This document shows positions 27,531 through 36,841 of a stretch of 64,000 nucleotides of DNA, in pieces. This DNA is from Amycolatopsis sp. FBCC-B4732 (GTDB taxonomy: Bacteria > Actinomycetota > Actinomycetes > Mycobacteriales > Pseudonocardiaceae), in contig NZ_CP095376.1 of NCBI RefSeq assembly GCF_023008405.1, forward strand, positions 5,932,501 through 5,996,500, written 5' to 3'. Each line of letters begins with the position of its first letter. Within the stretch, counting starts at the first letter, position 1. The notes below the pieces were generated by a model, which was given only the letters and a program-made list of their open reading frames with translations, did no database searches and was not told where the DNA came from. The position numbers were made by a program, and so were the translations under genes.

Positions 27531-27992
27531 TCAGACCAGTTCGGCGACGGCCTTCTTCCAGCCCTGCTGGTCGCGGGCCTCGCCCGGTGCGTTCACCTCG
27601 GCGAAGCGCACGACGCCGGACGTGTCGATCAGGAAGGTGCCGCGCACGGCCAGGCCCGCCTGCTCGTTGAACACGCCGTACGCGCGCGCCACCTCGCCGT
27701 GCGGCCAGAAGTCGGACAGCAGCGGGAACTGGTAGCCCTCCTTCTCGGCCCACGCCTTGAGCGAGAACGGCGTGTCGACCGAGACGCCCAGGACCTGGAC
27801 GCCCTTGCCGTCGTAGTCGGCGAACTCGTCGCGGAGCTGGCAGAGCTCGCCGGTGCAGATGCCGCTGAACGCGAACGGGTAGAAGACCACCAGTACCGGC
27901 TTGTCGCCCCGGAAGGAGGACAGCTGGACCGGCTGCTTGTTGTAGTCGTTGAGCGTGAAGTCAGGGGCCTCGGAACCGACCTCGACTGCCAT
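27531..27992 (-). CDS. ahpE: One-cysteine peroxiredoxin AhpE
   Basis: A 153-aa thioredoxin-fold peroxidase, the same length as M. tuberculosis AhpE. The peroxidatic cysteine is in FYPFAFSGICTGELCQLRDE (Cys near residue 45), with a second Cys five residues on; the catalytic Arg is in AVRGTFLID. It reduces peroxides and peroxynitrite, probably using mycoredoxin or mycothiol in this group. Start ATG 27992 with GAGAGGA upstream; a longer start at 28019 lacks homology. It lies next to the DUF3052 gene and aceE as in mycobacteria. Confidence 0.93.
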   Translation of the reverse strand: MAVEVGSEAPDFTLNDYNKQPVQLSSFRGDKPVLVVFYPFAFSGICTGELCQLRDEFADYDGKGVQVLGVSVDTPFSLKAWAEKEGYQFPLLSDFWPHGEVARAYGVFNEQAGLAVRGTFLIDTSGVVRFAEVNAPGEARDQQGWKKAVAELV

Positions 27993-28064
27993 ACCGCGTT
28001 TCCTCTCCCGTACGGACACGTGCCTGCGACGACAACCCTATCGTGTCCGCCGGCCCAGGCCGGG

Positions 28065-28496
28065 TCAGCGCTGCTTCGACTTCGACTTGGGGGACACCAG
28101 CCTGGTGCCGATCCAGTTCGCGCCGACGCTCATGTTGGCGGTCTGGGCCAGTCCGACGACGGGTACCGCTTCGGCGATCTCGCTCGGCTCGACGTGCCCG
28201 GGCTGTCCCGTCTTCGGGGTCAGCACCCAGATCACGCCGGTCTCTTCGAGGGGACCCCTCGCGTCGATGAGAGCGTCGCCGAGGTCGCCGTCGTCTTCGC
28301 GCCACCACAGCAGCACCACGTCGATGACCTCGTCGGCCTCCTCGTCGAGGATGTCCCCGCCGATCTGTTCCTCGATCGCCGCACGGAGGTCGTCGTCGAC
28401 GTCCTCGTCCCAGCCGATCTCCTGGACGACCATCTCGGGCTTGATGCCGAGCCTCTCGGCGACGCTGCTCTGATCAGCGTCTCCCGCGGCGACCAC
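28065..28496 (-). CDS. DUF3052 family protein
   Basis: A 143-aa acidic cytoplasmic protein of unknown function, conserved in actinobacteria next to ahpE and aceE (Rv2239c in M. tuberculosis, from memory). It has a DUF3052 core: VAERLGIKPEMVVQEIGWDE, DVVLLWWREDDGDLGDALID and GVIWVLTPKTGQPGHVEPSE, with a basic tail (SPKSKSKQR). GTG 28496 is preferred because a GGAGGA lies 9 nt upstream; GTG 28505 is in frame but directly abuts that site. Confidence 0.88.
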   Translation of the reverse strand: MVAAGDADQSSVAERLGIKPEMVVQEIGWDEDVDDDLRAAIEEQIGGDILDEEADEVIDVVLLWWREDDGDLGDALIDARGPLEETGVIWVLTPKTGQPGHVEPSEIAEAVPVVGLAQTANMSVGANWIGTRLVSPKSKSKQR

Positions 28497-28916
28497 TGCT
28501 TTCACTCCTCCAACTGCGACGGAGCGTGGCGTTCCCCACCCTCTATCGGAGGGTACGGCTCCGCCACACTCGGCTACCCGGTTGCCGATAGCGAACACTG
28601 GTGCGGCTCCGCGCGCAACCGTCCACACCGGATCTGTGACAACTCGTGTCGCAGGATACGGCCCGGGAGGGGCTCGCCGCGACGGCGTTTCGGGTGCCTC
28701 GCACCACCGGTCTGCCACCCCGCCGCGAGCCGTCCCCTAGGGTGGGGGAGAAGAAAACGCGCGCGCGATACACCGCGCGCAGGGAGTGGCCCGACCGGGT
28801 CGGCCCATGTTACCGCCAAGTAGCGGTGCGGAAGCCGGGACGGAAGACGACGATGGAGAGTCGTACACGCCCGCGCACGAGCACCACCGGCTACGACTTT
28901 TTCGCAAGGAGACCCC
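28497..28916. other. Spacer upstream of aceE
   Basis: A 420-base gap between divergent DUF3052 and aceE; no credible gene. It contains TCCCCTAGGGTGGGGGAG (28733-28750), a CGCGCG...CGCGCG inverted repeat near 28760-28780 and a near-palindrome GGCCCGACC/GGTCGGCCC around 28788-28806, any of which could control aceE. The aceE Shine-Dalgarno (AAGGAG) lies at 28907-28912. Confidence 0.5.
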
Positions 28917-31712
28917 TTGGCCCCGCAGAACGACGGCGCCTCCAGCAAGGAGACCCCGGCACGCGTACGCGTCATCCGTGACGGACTGGCGGCGCACCTG
29001 CCCGACATCGACCCGGAGGAGACCGCCGAGTGGCTGGACTCGTTCGACGAGGCTCTGGCGAGGGGCGGGCAGCAGCGGGCCAGGTACCTGATGCTGCGCA
29101 TCCTCGAGCGGGCCCGCGAGCGGAACGTCGGCGTCCCGGCGCTGACCTCGACGGACTACGTCAACACGATCCCCACCGAGAACGAACCCTGGTTCCCCGG
29201 TGACGAGGAGATCGAGCGCCGCTACCGCGCCTGGATCCGCTGGAACGCGGCGATCATGGTGCACCGCGCGCAGCGCCCCGGCGTCGGCGTCGGCGGCCAC
29301 ATCTCGACCTACGCCTCCTCGGCGGCGCTGTACGAGGTCGGGTTCAACCACTTCTTCCGCGGCAAGGACCACTCGGGCGGCGGCGACCAGATCTACATCC
29401 AGGGCCACGCCTCCCCCGGCATCTACGCCCGCGCGTTCCTCGAGGGCCGGCTGTCCGAGCAGCAGCTCGACGGGTTCCGCCAGGAGTACAGCCACGCCGG
29501 CGAGGGCGGCGGCCTGCCGTCGTACCCGCACCCGCGGCTGATGCCGGAATTCTGGGAGAACCCGACGGTGTCGATGGGCCTCGGCCCGATGAACGCGATC
29601 TACCAGGCGCGGTTCAACCGCTACCTGCGCGACCGCGGCATCAAGGACACCAACGACCAGCACGTCTGGGCGTTCCTCGGCGACGGCGAGATGGACGAGG
29701 CCGAATCGCGCGGCCTGATCCACATCGCGGCCGGTGAGGGCCTCGACAACCTGACCTTCGTGATCAACTGCAACCTGCAGCGGCTCGACGGCCCGGTGCG
29801 CGGCAACGGCAAGATCATCCAGGAGCTGGAGTCGTACTTCCGCGGCGCCGGCTGGAACGTCATCAAGGTCATCTGGGGCCGCGAGTGGGACTCGCTGCTG
29901 CACGCCGACCGCGACGGCGCCCTGGTCAACCTGATGAACGTGACGCCGGACGGCGACTACCAGACGTACAAGGCCAACGACGGCGCGTTCGTCCGCGAGC
30001 ACTTCTTCGGCCGCGACCCGCGGACGAAGGACCTGGTCAAGGACCTCTCCGACGCCGACATCTGGAACCTCAAGCGCGGCGGCCACGACTACCGCAAGGT
30101 GTACGCGGCCTACAAGTCGGCGCTGGAGCACCACGGCCAGCCGACGGTGATCCTGGCCCACACGATCAAGGGCTACGGCCTGGGCCCGGCGTTCGAGGGC
30201 CGCAACGCCACGCACCAGATGAAGAAGCTCACCCTCGACGACCTGAAGCTGTTCCGCGACTCGCAGCGGATCCCGATCAGCGACGAGGAGCTCGAGCGCG
30301 ACCCGAAGCTGCCGCCGTACTACCACCCGGGTGCGAACTCGCCCGAGATCGAGTACCTGATCGGGCGACGCAAGGCGCTCGGCGGCTTCCTGCCGGAACG
30401 CCGCCCGAAGGCCGCGAAGGCGCTCGTGCTGCCCGGCGACAAGATCTACGAAGGCGTCCGCAAGGGCTCCGGCAAGCAGGAGGTCGCCACGACGATGGCG
30501 TTCGTCCGGCTGGTCCGCGAGCTGGCGAAGGACTCCGAGATCGGCAAGCGCGTCGTCCCGATCATCCCGGACGAGGCCCGCACCTTCGGCCTCGACTCGA
30601 TGTTCCCGACGGCCAAGATCTACAACCCGCACGGCCAGACGTACACGTCGGTCGACGCGAGCCTGATGCTGGCCTACAAGGAGTCCGAGAAGGGCCAGCT
30701 GCTGCACGAGGGCATCAACGAGGCGGGCTCGACCGCGTCGTTCACCGCCGTCGGCACGTCGTACGCGACGCACGGCGAGCCGATGATCCCGATCTACATC
30801 TTCTACTCGATGTTCGGGTTCCAGCGCACCGGTGACGGCCTCTACGCCGCCGCCGACCAGATGGCCCGCGGGTTCGTCATCGGCGCCACCGCCGGGCGCA
30901 CCACGCTGACCGGTGAGGGCCTGCAGCACGCCGACGGGCACTCGCTGCTGCTGGCGGCGACCAACCCGGCCGCCGTGGCGTACGACCCGTCGTGGTCGTT
31001 CGAGATCGCGCACATCGTGAAGGACGGCCTGCGCCGGATGTACGGCGAGACCGGCCCGGACGGCAACGGCGAGAACGTCTTCTACTACATGACGATCTAC
31101 AACGAGCCGTACCAGCAGCCCGCCGAGCCGGAGAACCTCGACGTCGACGGCCTGCTCAAGGGTCTCTACAAGTACGCCGAGGCCCCGGAAGGCGACGGCC
31201 CGGAGGTGCAGATCCTCGTCTCCGGCGTCACGATGCCGGACGCGCTCAAGGCTCAGCAGCTGCTGGCCGAGGAGTGGGGCGTGCGGGCCGCGGTGTGGTC
31301 GGCGACGTCGTGGACCGAGCTGCGGCGCGAAGCCGTCGCGATCGACCACGACAACCTGCTCTACCCGGGCAGCGAGCCGCGCGTGCCGTTCGTGACCGAG
31401 AAGCTGCAGGGCGCGAACGGGCCGGTCGTGGCGGTGTCGGACTGGATGCGCGCGGTGCCGGACCTGATCCGCCCGTACGTCCCGACCGACATGCTGACGC
31501 TGGGCACCGACGGGTTCGGGTTCTCCGACACCCGGCCGGCGGCGCGGCGGAAGTTCCTGGTCGACGCCGAGTCGATCACCGTCGGCGCGCTGTCGATCCT
31601 CGCCAAGCGCGGCGAGGTCGAGCAGGCGAAGGTCCTCGAAGCGGCCACGAAGTACCGGCTCGACGACATCGCGGCCGCCGGGCCGCAGACGTCGGATTCC
31701 GGGAGCGCGTGA
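28917..31712 (+). CDS. aceE: Pyruvate dehydrogenase E1 component, homodimeric type
   Basis: A 931-aa thiamine-diphosphate enzyme, the usual length for AceE. It decarboxylates pyruvate and acetylates the lipoyl domain of E2. The ThDP site reads [12 protein letters not shown]...[11 protein letters not shown] (GDG...NCN, about residues 255-285), and [29 protein letters not shown] and [13 protein letters not shown] are AceE signatures. The start is TTG 28917, with AAGGAG 4 nt upstream. E2 and E3 are not in the window. Upstream ahpE/DUF3052 and downstream fas genes match mycobacterial order. Confidence 0.96.
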   Translation: MAPQNDGASSKETPARVRVIRDGLAAHLPDIDPEETAEWLDSFDEALARGGQQRARYLMLRILERARERNVGVPALTSTDYVNTIPTENEPWFPGDEEIERRYRAWIRWNAAIMVHRAQRPGVGVGGHISTYASSAALYEVGFNHFFRGKDHSGGGDQIYIQGHASPGIYARAFLEGRLSEQQLDGFRQEYSHAGEGGGLPSYPHPRLMPEFWENPTVSMGLGPMNAIYQARFNRYLRDRGIKDTNDQHVWAFLGDGEMDEAESRGLIHIAAGEGLDNLTFVINCNLQRLDGPVRGNGKIIQELESYFRGAGWNVIKVIWGREWDSLLHADRDGALVNLMNVTPDGDYQTYKANDGAFVREHFFGRDPRTKDLVKDLSDADIWNLKRGGHDYRKVYAAYKSALEHHGQPTVILAHTIKGYGLGPAFEGRNATHQMKKLTLDDLKLFRDSQRIPISDEELERDPKLPPYYHPGANSPEIEYLIGRRKALGGFLPERRPKAAKALVLPGDKIYEGVRKGSGKQEVATTMAFVRLVRELAKDSEIGKRVVPIIPDEARTFGLDSMFPTAKIYNPHGQTYTSVDASLMLAYKESEKGQLLHEGINEAGSTASFTAVGTSYATHGEPMIPIYIFYSMFGFQRTGDGLYAAADQMARGFVIGATAGRTTLTGEGLQHADGHSLLLAATNPAAVAYDPSWSFEIAHIVKDGLRRMYGETGPDGNGENVFYYMTIYNEPYQQPAEPENLDVDGLLKGLYKYAEAPEGDGPEVQILVSGVTMPDALKAQQLLAEEWGVRAAVWSATSWTELRREAVAIDHDNLLYPGSEPRVPFVTEKLQGANGPVVAVSDWMRAVPDLIRPYVPTDMLTLGTDGFGFSDTRPAARRKFLVDAESITVGALSILAKRGEVEQAKVLEAATKYRLDDIAAAGPQTSDSGSA

Positions 31713-31725
31713 CCTGGTGCTAGAA

Positions 31726-31762
31726 AGGAGCCCGGCAGACATCCGATGTCTGCCGGGCTCCT
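31726..31762 (+). terminator. Strong hairpin after aceE
   Basis: A perfect inverted repeat: the 17 bases at 31727-31743 are the exact reverse complement of 31745-31761, with one more pair (A31726/T31762). Stem of about 16 bp with a small TCCGA-centred loop, 14 nt after the aceE stop and 28 nt before lldD. No long U-run follows. Confidence 0.75.
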
Positions 31763-31789
31763 CTTGCCGCGTAGTTCGTTAGGGAGTTG

Positions 31790-33007
31790 ATGAAGGTGAC
31801 CAAGCGCCGCCTGCCGAAGCCGGCCGAGCTGAAGCAGATCCTGCGACCCAAGCCGATCGTCCTGAACCCGACCGAACGGCGGCTGGCGAACGCGCACACC
31901 ATCGCCGACCTGCGGACGGCCGCGCGCAAGCGCACCCCGCGAGCGGCCTTCGACTACACCGACGGCGCCGCCGAGCTCGAGGACAGCCTGCTCCGCGCCC
32001 GGCAGGCCTACCGCCGGGTCGAGTTCCACCCGAACGTGTTGCGCGGGGTGTCCGATGTGGACACGACGCGGGAGATCCTCGGCAAGACCTCGGCGCTGCC
32101 GTTCGCCTTCGCCCCCACCGGGTTCACGCGGATGATGCAGCACGAGGGCGAGAGCGCGGTCGCGCGCGTCGCCGAGCGCAACGGCATCCCGATGGGCCTC
32201 TCGACGATGGCGACGACGTCGATCGAGGACCTCGCGGCGGCCGCGCCCGGCGCCCGCAAGTGGTTCCAGCTCTACGTCTGGCGCGACCACGCCGCCGGTG
32301 AAGATCTGATGAATCGGGCGTGGGAAAACGGCTTCGACACGCTCATGCTGACCGTGGACACCCCGGTCGGCGGCGCGCGCCTGCGGGACGTCCGCAACGG
32401 CCTGACCATCCCGCCGGCGCTGACGCTCAAGACGTTCCTCGACGGCGCCACGCACCCGGCGTGGTGGTTCAACCTGCTCACCACCGAGCCGCTGAACTTC
32501 GCCTCGCTCAGCCACTTCGACGGCACCGTCGCCGAGCTGCTGAACAAGCTCTTCGACCCGACGCTCAACTTCGACGACCTCGACTGGGTCCGCCAGACCT
32601 GGCCCGGCAAGCTCGTGGTCAAGGGCGTGCAGAACGTCGACGACGCCCGCGACGTCGTCAAGCACGGCGCGGACGCCGTCCTGCTGTCCAACCACGGCGG
32701 CCGCCAGCTCGACCGCGCCCCGACACCCCTGGAGCTCCTCCCGGCGGTGCTGGACGAGCTCCAGGGCGGCGCCGAGGTCTGGATCGACACCGGCATCCTC
32801 TCCGGCGGCGACATCGTCGCGGCGATCGCGCGCGGCGCGGACGCGGTGCTGATCGGCCGCGCGTTCCTGTACGGCCTGATGGCCGGCGGCGAGCGCGGGG
32901 TCCAGCGGTGCGTCGACATCCTGCGCACGGAGATGGTCCGCACGATGCAGCTGCTGGGCGTCCGGACCCTGAAGGACCTGACCCCGGGCCACGCCACCCT
33001 GCGTTAG
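31790..33007 (+). CDS. lldD: FMN-dependent L-lactate dehydrogenase (alpha-hydroxy-acid dehydrogenase)
   Basis: A 405-aa TIM-barrel flavoprotein oxidising L-lactate to pyruvate with electrons passing to quinone or another acceptor. Family marks: FDYTDGAAELEDSL near residue 50 (active-site Tyr), FAPTGFTRMM, FQLYVWRD, LTVDTPVGG, and SNHGGRQLD (catalytic His and substrate Arg) followed by DTGILSGGDIV and IGRAFLYGL. Starts at TTG 31787, ATG 31790 or GTG 31796 differ by a few residues; GGGAG at 31782-31786 is best spaced for GTG 31796. lctP lies 1.5 kb downstream and aceE just upstream, so lactate carbon would flow directly to acetyl-CoA. Glycolate or mandelate use cannot be excluded. Confidence 0.88.
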   Translation: MKVTKRRLPKPAELKQILRPKPIVLNPTERRLANAHTIADLRTAARKRTPRAAFDYTDGAAELEDSLLRARQAYRRVEFHPNVLRGVSDVDTTREILGKTSALPFAFAPTGFTRMMQHEGESAVARVAERNGIPMGLSTMATTSIEDLAAAAPGARKWFQLYVWRDHAAGEDLMNRAWENGFDTLMLTVDTPVGGARLRDVRNGLTIPPALTLKTFLDGATHPAWWFNLLTTEPLNFASLSHFDGTVAELLNKLFDPTLNFDDLDWVRQTWPGKLVVKGVQNVDDARDVVKHGADAVLLSNHGGRQLDRAPTPLELLPAVLDELQGGAEVWIDTGILSGGDIVAAIARGADAVLIGRAFLYGLMAGGERGVQRCVDILRTEMVRTMQLLGVRTLKDLTPGHATLR

Positions 33008-33751
33008 TCAGACCTGCGCGAGGCCGCCGTCGACGAAGAACTCGACGCCGTTGACGAAGCTCGACTCCGCGGAAGCCAGGAACAGCGCGGCGGCCGCGAT
33101 TTCGGCCGGTTCGCCGACCCGGCCGAGCGGGACCTGCGCCGCGAGGTTGTCGACCAAGCCCTGCTGCTCGTCCTCGGCGACGAGGCCGAGCAGGCCGGGG
33201 GTGCGCGTGGGCCCCGGGCTCAGGACGTTGACCCGCGTCCCGGTCCCCTTCAGGTCGATCGCCCAGCCGCGGGCGAAGTTGCGCACCGCCGCCTTCGTCG
33301 CCCCGTAGACGCTGAAGGCCGGGTCGACCCGGGTCGACGCCGTCGAGCCGGTGAGGATGATCGACGCGTTCTCGTTCAGCAGCGGCAGTGCCTGCTGGAC
33401 GGCGAACAGGACGCCCTTGACGTTCGTGGCGAACGTCGTGTCGAACTGTTCTTCGGTGATCTGGCCGAGCGGGGCGAAGCTGCCGCCGCCGGAGTTGGCC
33501 ACCAGGACGTCCAGGCCACGGCCGCGCCCGGCCACCGCGCGGTAGAGCTCCTCCAGGTCGGCCAGGTTCGCGGAGTCCGCCCGGATCGCCGTGACGTCGC
33601 CGCCGATCTCGGCGACCGCGTCGTCGAGGGCCTCCTTGCGCCGGCCCGTGATGAACACGTGCGCGCCTTCGGCCGCGAACCGCTTCGCGATGGCGAGGCC
33701 GATGCCGGTGCTGCCACCGGTCACGACGGCGGTCTTGTTTTCCAGGTTCAC
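33008..33751 (-). CDS. SDR-family oxidoreductase
   Basis: A 247-aa classical short-chain dehydrogenase: TGGSTGIG cofactor motif (residues 12-19), NSGGGS in place of NxAG, LTGSTAS with catalytic Ser, VYGATKAAVRNF with Tyr/Lys, and SPGPTRTPG. The Arg in TGRRKEAL suggests NADP(H). Start GTG 33751 with GGAGGG upstream. It is divergent from a TetR gene across a very large perfect palindrome, so it is almost certainly the regulated target and may act on a reactive or toxic carbonyl. Its stop is directly adjacent to that of lldD. Confidence 0.9.
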   Translation of the reverse strand: MNLENKTAVVTGGSTGIGLAIAKRFAAEGAHVFITGRRKEALDDAVAEIGGDVTAIRADSANLADLEELYRAVAGRGRGLDVLVANSGGGSFAPLGQITEEQFDTTFATNVKGVLFAVQQALPLLNENASIILTGSTASTRVDPAFSVYGATKAAVRNFARGWAIDLKGTGTRVNVLSPGPTRTPGLLGLVAEDEQQGLVDNLAAQVPLGRVGEPAEIAAAALFLASAESSFVNGVEFFVDGGLAQV

Positions 33752-33767
33752 GATGCCCTCCGAGTTC

Positions 33768-33814
33768 TTGACTATCTCGTCCAGAACGTACGCCGTTCTG
33801 GACGAGATAGTCAA
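33768..33814. promoter_or_regulatory. 47-bp palindrome: 21-bp perfect arms, TetR operator
   Basis: Bases 33768-33788 are the exact reverse complement of 33794-33814, separated by TACGC. The arms begin TTGACTATCTCG and end CCAGAACG next to the spacer. It lies in the 82-bp gap between divergent SDR and TetR start codons and spans the expected -35 regions of both. Each arm end (TTGACT) is also a passable -35 box reading inward. Confidence 0.85.
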
Positions 33815-33821
33815 CAATGGG

Positions 33822-33827
33822 TAGGCT
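33822..33827 (+). promoter_or_regulatory. -10 box TAGGCT for the TetR gene
   Basis: TAGGCT is followed by 6 nt and then ATG 33834; no Shine-Dalgarno is present. The matching -35 position falls inside the large palindrome, consistent with autorepression. Confidence 0.45.
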
Positions 33828-33833
33828 GATCTC

Positions 33834-34424
33834 ATGGCGAGACCCCGGAGCTTCGACGAGGCAGCGGTCCTGCGCGCGGCCAGGGACCAGTTCTGGGAGC
33901 ACGGCTACGCGGGCACGAAGGTCGACGACATCGCCGCCGTGACCGGCCTCGGCAAGGGCAGCCTCTACGGCGCCTTCGGGGACAAGCACGCGCTCTACCT
34001 GCGCGTCTACGACTACTACTGCACCGAATCGACCGATGGCGTGCGGCACCAGCTCGAAGGCCCCGACGACACGGCCCTCCGGCGGCTCGGCGACCACGTG
34101 CGGGCCATCGCCGAGTCGGTCGCCGCCGACCGGGAGCGCCGCGGCTGCCTGATGGCGAAGGGCGCCGCCGAATGCGCGGAGCACGACGAGGCGGTCGCCA
34201 CACGGACCCGGCGGGCGTTCCGCGACCTGCAGGACTACCTGACGGCGTGCATCGCGGGCGCCCAGCGCGCGGGCGACCTCGACGCCGGCGCGGACCCCGC
34301 CCACCTGGCCGGGCTCGTGCTGGCCGTCCTGCGCGGCCTCGAAGCGCTGGGCAAGGGCGGCGTCGAGCCGGCGGAGCTCCGCGCCATCGCCGAGACGGCG
34401 CTCGCCGTGCTGCCCCGGGCGTGA
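33834..34424 (+). CDS. TetR-family transcriptional regulator
   Basis: A 196-aa regulator with the TetR HTH at residues 10-55 (LRAARDQFWEHGYAGTKVDD, then LGKGSLYGAFGDKHALY) and a helical ligand domain containing ERRGCLMAKGAAE, a segment typical of the AcrR/NemR-like group where the Cys can be redox- or electrophile-sensitive. It faces the SDR gene across the 47-bp palindrome. The arrangement (regulator, huge palindrome, SDR) suggests response to an electrophile or quinone cleared by the SDR; this is inference. Confidence 0.9.
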   Translation: MARPRSFDEAAVLRAARDQFWEHGYAGTKVDDIAAVTGLGKGSLYGAFGDKHALYLRVYDYYCTESTDGVRHQLEGPDDTALRRLGDHVRAIAESVAADRERRGCLMAKGAAECAEHDEAVATRTRRAFRDLQDYLTACIAGAQRAGDLDAGADPAHLAGLVLAVLRGLEALGKGGVEPAELRAIAETALAVLPRA

Positions 34425-34443
34425 ACGGCTGACGCGTTGGGCC

Positions 34444-34477
34444 AACCGGTCTCAAGTTCTTGACGGACCGACCGGTT
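34444..34477. promoter_or_regulatory. Inverted repeat upstream of lctP
   Basis: AACCGGTC (34444-34451) and GACCGGTT (34470-34477) are exact reverse complements, centre to centre 26 bp. Between them lies a possible -35 TTGACG (34460-34465). Arms on both sides of a promoter element suit a dimeric repressor or activator of lactate permease expression; no LldR-type regulator gene is in the window. Confidence 0.5.
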
Positions 34478-34542
34478 TGTGACGAAGATCTCGGGCACCC
34501 GCCGAAAGGCCGTTTTCGCATCGTGGAAAACGGAGGTCGCCC

Positions 34543-36168
34543 GTGTTCGTGCAGGCAGTGTTCGTGCAAGACGTGACTCCCCTCGGCTCGCTGGGCTTGT
34601 CGGCGCTCGTCGCCGTGCTGCCGCTGGCCACCGTCCTCGTGCTCCTCGGCGCCGTCCGGATGCGCGCGCACCACGCGGCCCTGATCGGGCTGCTCGTCGC
34701 GCTCGTCGTCGGGATCGCCGCGTTCGGGATGCCCGTCGTGCAGGCCGTCTCCGGCGCGCTGCAGGGCGCCGCGTTCGGGCTGTGGCCGATCATGTGGATC
34801 GTCGTCAACGCGCTGTGGATCTACCGCCTCACCGTGCGGACCGGGCACTTCGACGTCCTGCGCCGCTCGTTCGGCCGGATCTCCGACGACCCGCGGATCC
34901 AGGCGCTGATCATCGCCTTCTGCTTCGGGGCCCTGATGGAGGCACTGGCCGGCTTCGGCGCGCCCGTCGCGATCAGCGCCGTGATGCTCGTGGCCGTCGG
35001 CTTCCACCCGGTGAAGGCCGCGGTCGTCGCGCTGGTCGCGAACACCGCACCGGTCGCGTTCGGCGCGATGGGCACGCCGGTGGTCACCCTCGCCCAGGTC
35101 ACCGGCCTGCCACTGCAGGAGGTGTCCTCGATCGTCGGGCGCCAGACGCCGCTGCTCGCGCTGGTGGTGCCGCTGCTGCTGGTGCTCATCGTCGACGGCA
35201 AGCGCGGCCTGAAGGACACCTGGCTGCCCGCGCTGGTCTGCGGGGTCGCGTTCGGGCTCGTGCAGTTCCTCGCGTCCAACTTCGTGTCGCCGCAGCTGGC
35301 CGACATCGGCGCCGCGCTCGCCGGCGCCGCCGCGCTCGTGGCGCTCCCCCAGACCCGCCGGCCGGTCCCGGCGGAGGTCCGGATCGGCACCGGCGGGACG
35401 GCGACCGCCGAGGAGCCGCCGCACGACTCCCGCGACGACGTCGTGAAGGCCTACCTGCCCTACGCGCTGATCATCGTGATCTTCTCGATCGCCGTCCTCC
35501 CGCCGGTGAAGAAGCTGCTGGACAAGGCGACCTGGAAGTTCCACTGGCCCGGGCTGGACGTGGCCGGGCCGAACGGGAAACCGGTTTCCGGCAACACTTT
35601 TTCGCTGCCGTTCCTCAACACCGGCGGCACGCTCGTGCTCATCGCCGGCGTGCTGACGGCGGTGATCCTGGCCGTCCCGGCGAGCGGCACCGCGCAGGAG
35701 TGGCTGGCCACCGTCAAGGAGCTGCGGTTCGCGATCCTCACCGTCACCGGGGTGCTCGCACTGGCCTACGTGATGAACCTGTCCGGCCAGACTCCCGCGA
35801 TCGGCACGTTCATCGCAGCGGCCGGCGCCGGGCTGGCGTTCCTGTCGCCGGTGCTGGGCTGGTTCGGCGTCGCCGTTTCGGGTTCCGACACCTCGGCGAA
35901 CGCGCTCTTCGGCGCCCTGCAGGTGACCGCGGCGACCAAGACCGGCCTGCCGGCGGACCTGCTGGCCGCGGCCAACAGCTCCGGCGGCGTCCTCGGCAAG
36001 ATGGTGTCGCCGCAGAACCTCACGATCGCCTGCGTGGCCGCGAACCTGCCCGGCGAGGAGGGCAAGCTGCTGCGCAAGGTGCTGCCGTGGAGCCTGGGGC
36101 TGCTGCTGGTGATGTGCCTGATCGTGCTCGGGCAGAGCACGCCGGTGCTCAGCTGGATGCTGCCATGA
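34543..36168 (+). CDS. lctP: L-lactate permease (LctP/LldP family)
   Basis: A 541-aa membrane protein with about 12-14 helices, importing lactate (often also glycolate) with protons. Family signatures include GLWPIMWIVVNALWIYRLTV, ALMEALAGFGAPVAI, ANTAPVAFGAMGTPV, PFLNTGGT and SGSDTSANALFGALQ near the C-terminal end. GTG 34543 is taken as the start. Together with lldD 1.5 kb upstream it forms a lactate-use module inserted between aceE and the fas genes. Its 3' end overlaps the convergent pnuC-like gene by 20 bp. Confidence 0.93.
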   Translation: MFVQAVFVQDVTPLGSLGLSALVAVLPLATVLVLLGAVRMRAHHAALIGLLVALVVGIAAFGMPVVQAVSGALQGAAFGLWPIMWIVVNALWIYRLTVRTGHFDVLRRSFGRISDDPRIQALIIAFCFGALMEALAGFGAPVAISAVMLVAVGFHPVKAAVVALVANTAPVAFGAMGTPVVTLAQVTGLPLQEVSSIVGRQTPLLALVVPLLLVLIVDGKRGLKDTWLPALVCGVAFGLVQFLASNFVSPQLADIGAALAGAAALVALPQTRRPVPAEVRIGTGGTATAEEPPHDSRDDVVKAYLPYALIIVIFSIAVLPPVKKLLDKATWKFHWPGLDVAGPNGKPVSGNTFSLPFLNTGGTLVLIAGVLTAVILAVPASGTAQEWLATVKELRFAILTVTGVLALAYVMNLSGQTPAIGTFIAAAGAGLAFLSPVLGWFGVAVSGSDTSANALFGALQVTAATKTGLPADLLAAANSSGGVLGKMVSPQNLTIACVAANLPGEEGKLLRKVLPWSLGLLLVMCLIVLGQSTPVLSWMLP

Positions 36169-36787
36169 CCCCGGCCGAGGCCGCGACGCGCTTGGCGGAG
36201 CGGTTCCAGCTCCACCAGCCGTGCACGACGAGCCCGGCGAACACGATGTAGATCGCGGCCGAGAAGTACAGGCCGGAGGAGATCTGCAGCGGCACGCCGA
36301 TCGCGTCGACGACCAGCCAGACCAGCCAGAACTCGACGAGCCCCGCGCCCTGCGCGCCGAAGGCGACGAGGGTGCCGACGAAGATCGCGGCGTCCGGCCA
36401 CGGCGCCCAGGAGGCGTGCAGCGCGTCCAGGACCAGCGCCATCACCGTCGTGCCGACGACGAACGCGCCCAGCATGGCCAGCCGTTCGGCGAGCCGGCCC
36501 GAGCGGACGACGACGCCGAACACCGGGTCCTTGCGGCGCGTCCAGGCCCACCAGCCGTAGAGCGAGATGGCAAGGATGGCGACCTGCCGGGCGGCGAGCC
36601 CGCCGAGGTGCGCGGAGACGTAGACGGCGAACAGCAGCACGGTGGCCCCGACCTGCACGGGCCACGTCCACAGCGTGCGACGCTGCGCGAGGAACACGAC
36701 CGCCAGCGCGAACACCTGCCCGGCGAGCTCGGCGATCGAGATCCACTGGCCCAGCACGGTGATTCCGTGGTGCAGCAGGAAGTCCAC
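36149..36787 (-). CDS. PnuC-like nicotinamide riboside/vitamin transporter
   Basis: A 212-aa membrane protein with about seven helices. The PnuC hallmarks are LYGWWAWTRRK after helix 4, the WAPWPDAAIFVGTLVAFGAQ stretch and EFWLVWLVVDAIGVPLQI near the C-terminal half. PnuC proteins move vitamin precursors by facilitated diffusion, trapped by a cytoplasmic kinase; nicotinamide riboside is the default guess. GTG 36787 with GGGGCG upstream fits the family start better than the longer frame. No riboswitch is evident in the 50-bp upstream gap. Confidence 0.85.
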   Translation of the reverse strand: MDFLLHHGITVLGQWISIAELAGQVFALAVVFLAQRRTLWTWPVQVGATVLLFAVYVSAHLGGLAARQVAILAISLYGWWAWTRRKDPVFGVVVRSGRLAERLAMLGAFVVGTTVMALVLDALHASWAPWPDAAIFVGTLVAFGAQGAGLVEFWLVWLVVDAIGVPLQISSGLYFSAAIYIVFAGLVVHGWWSWNRSAKRVAASAGVMAASS

Positions 36788-36841
36788 GGCACGCCCCTTT
36801 CGTCCTACCGCTCCCAACATGCTCCGCGGGAGGTGAATTCC

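Noticed and set aside
28737..31742. 1000-codon minus-strand frame opposite aceE
   Set aside because: Antisense shadow of aceE. The peptide is repetitive VLV/RR/HRD text with no domains; aceE itself has all catalytic motifs.
32658..34445. Minus-strand frame of nearly 600 codons across lldD, SDR and TetR
   Set aside because: It crosses genes on both strands and a palindromic operator; the peptide has no family resemblance. The SDR in another frame is the real gene.
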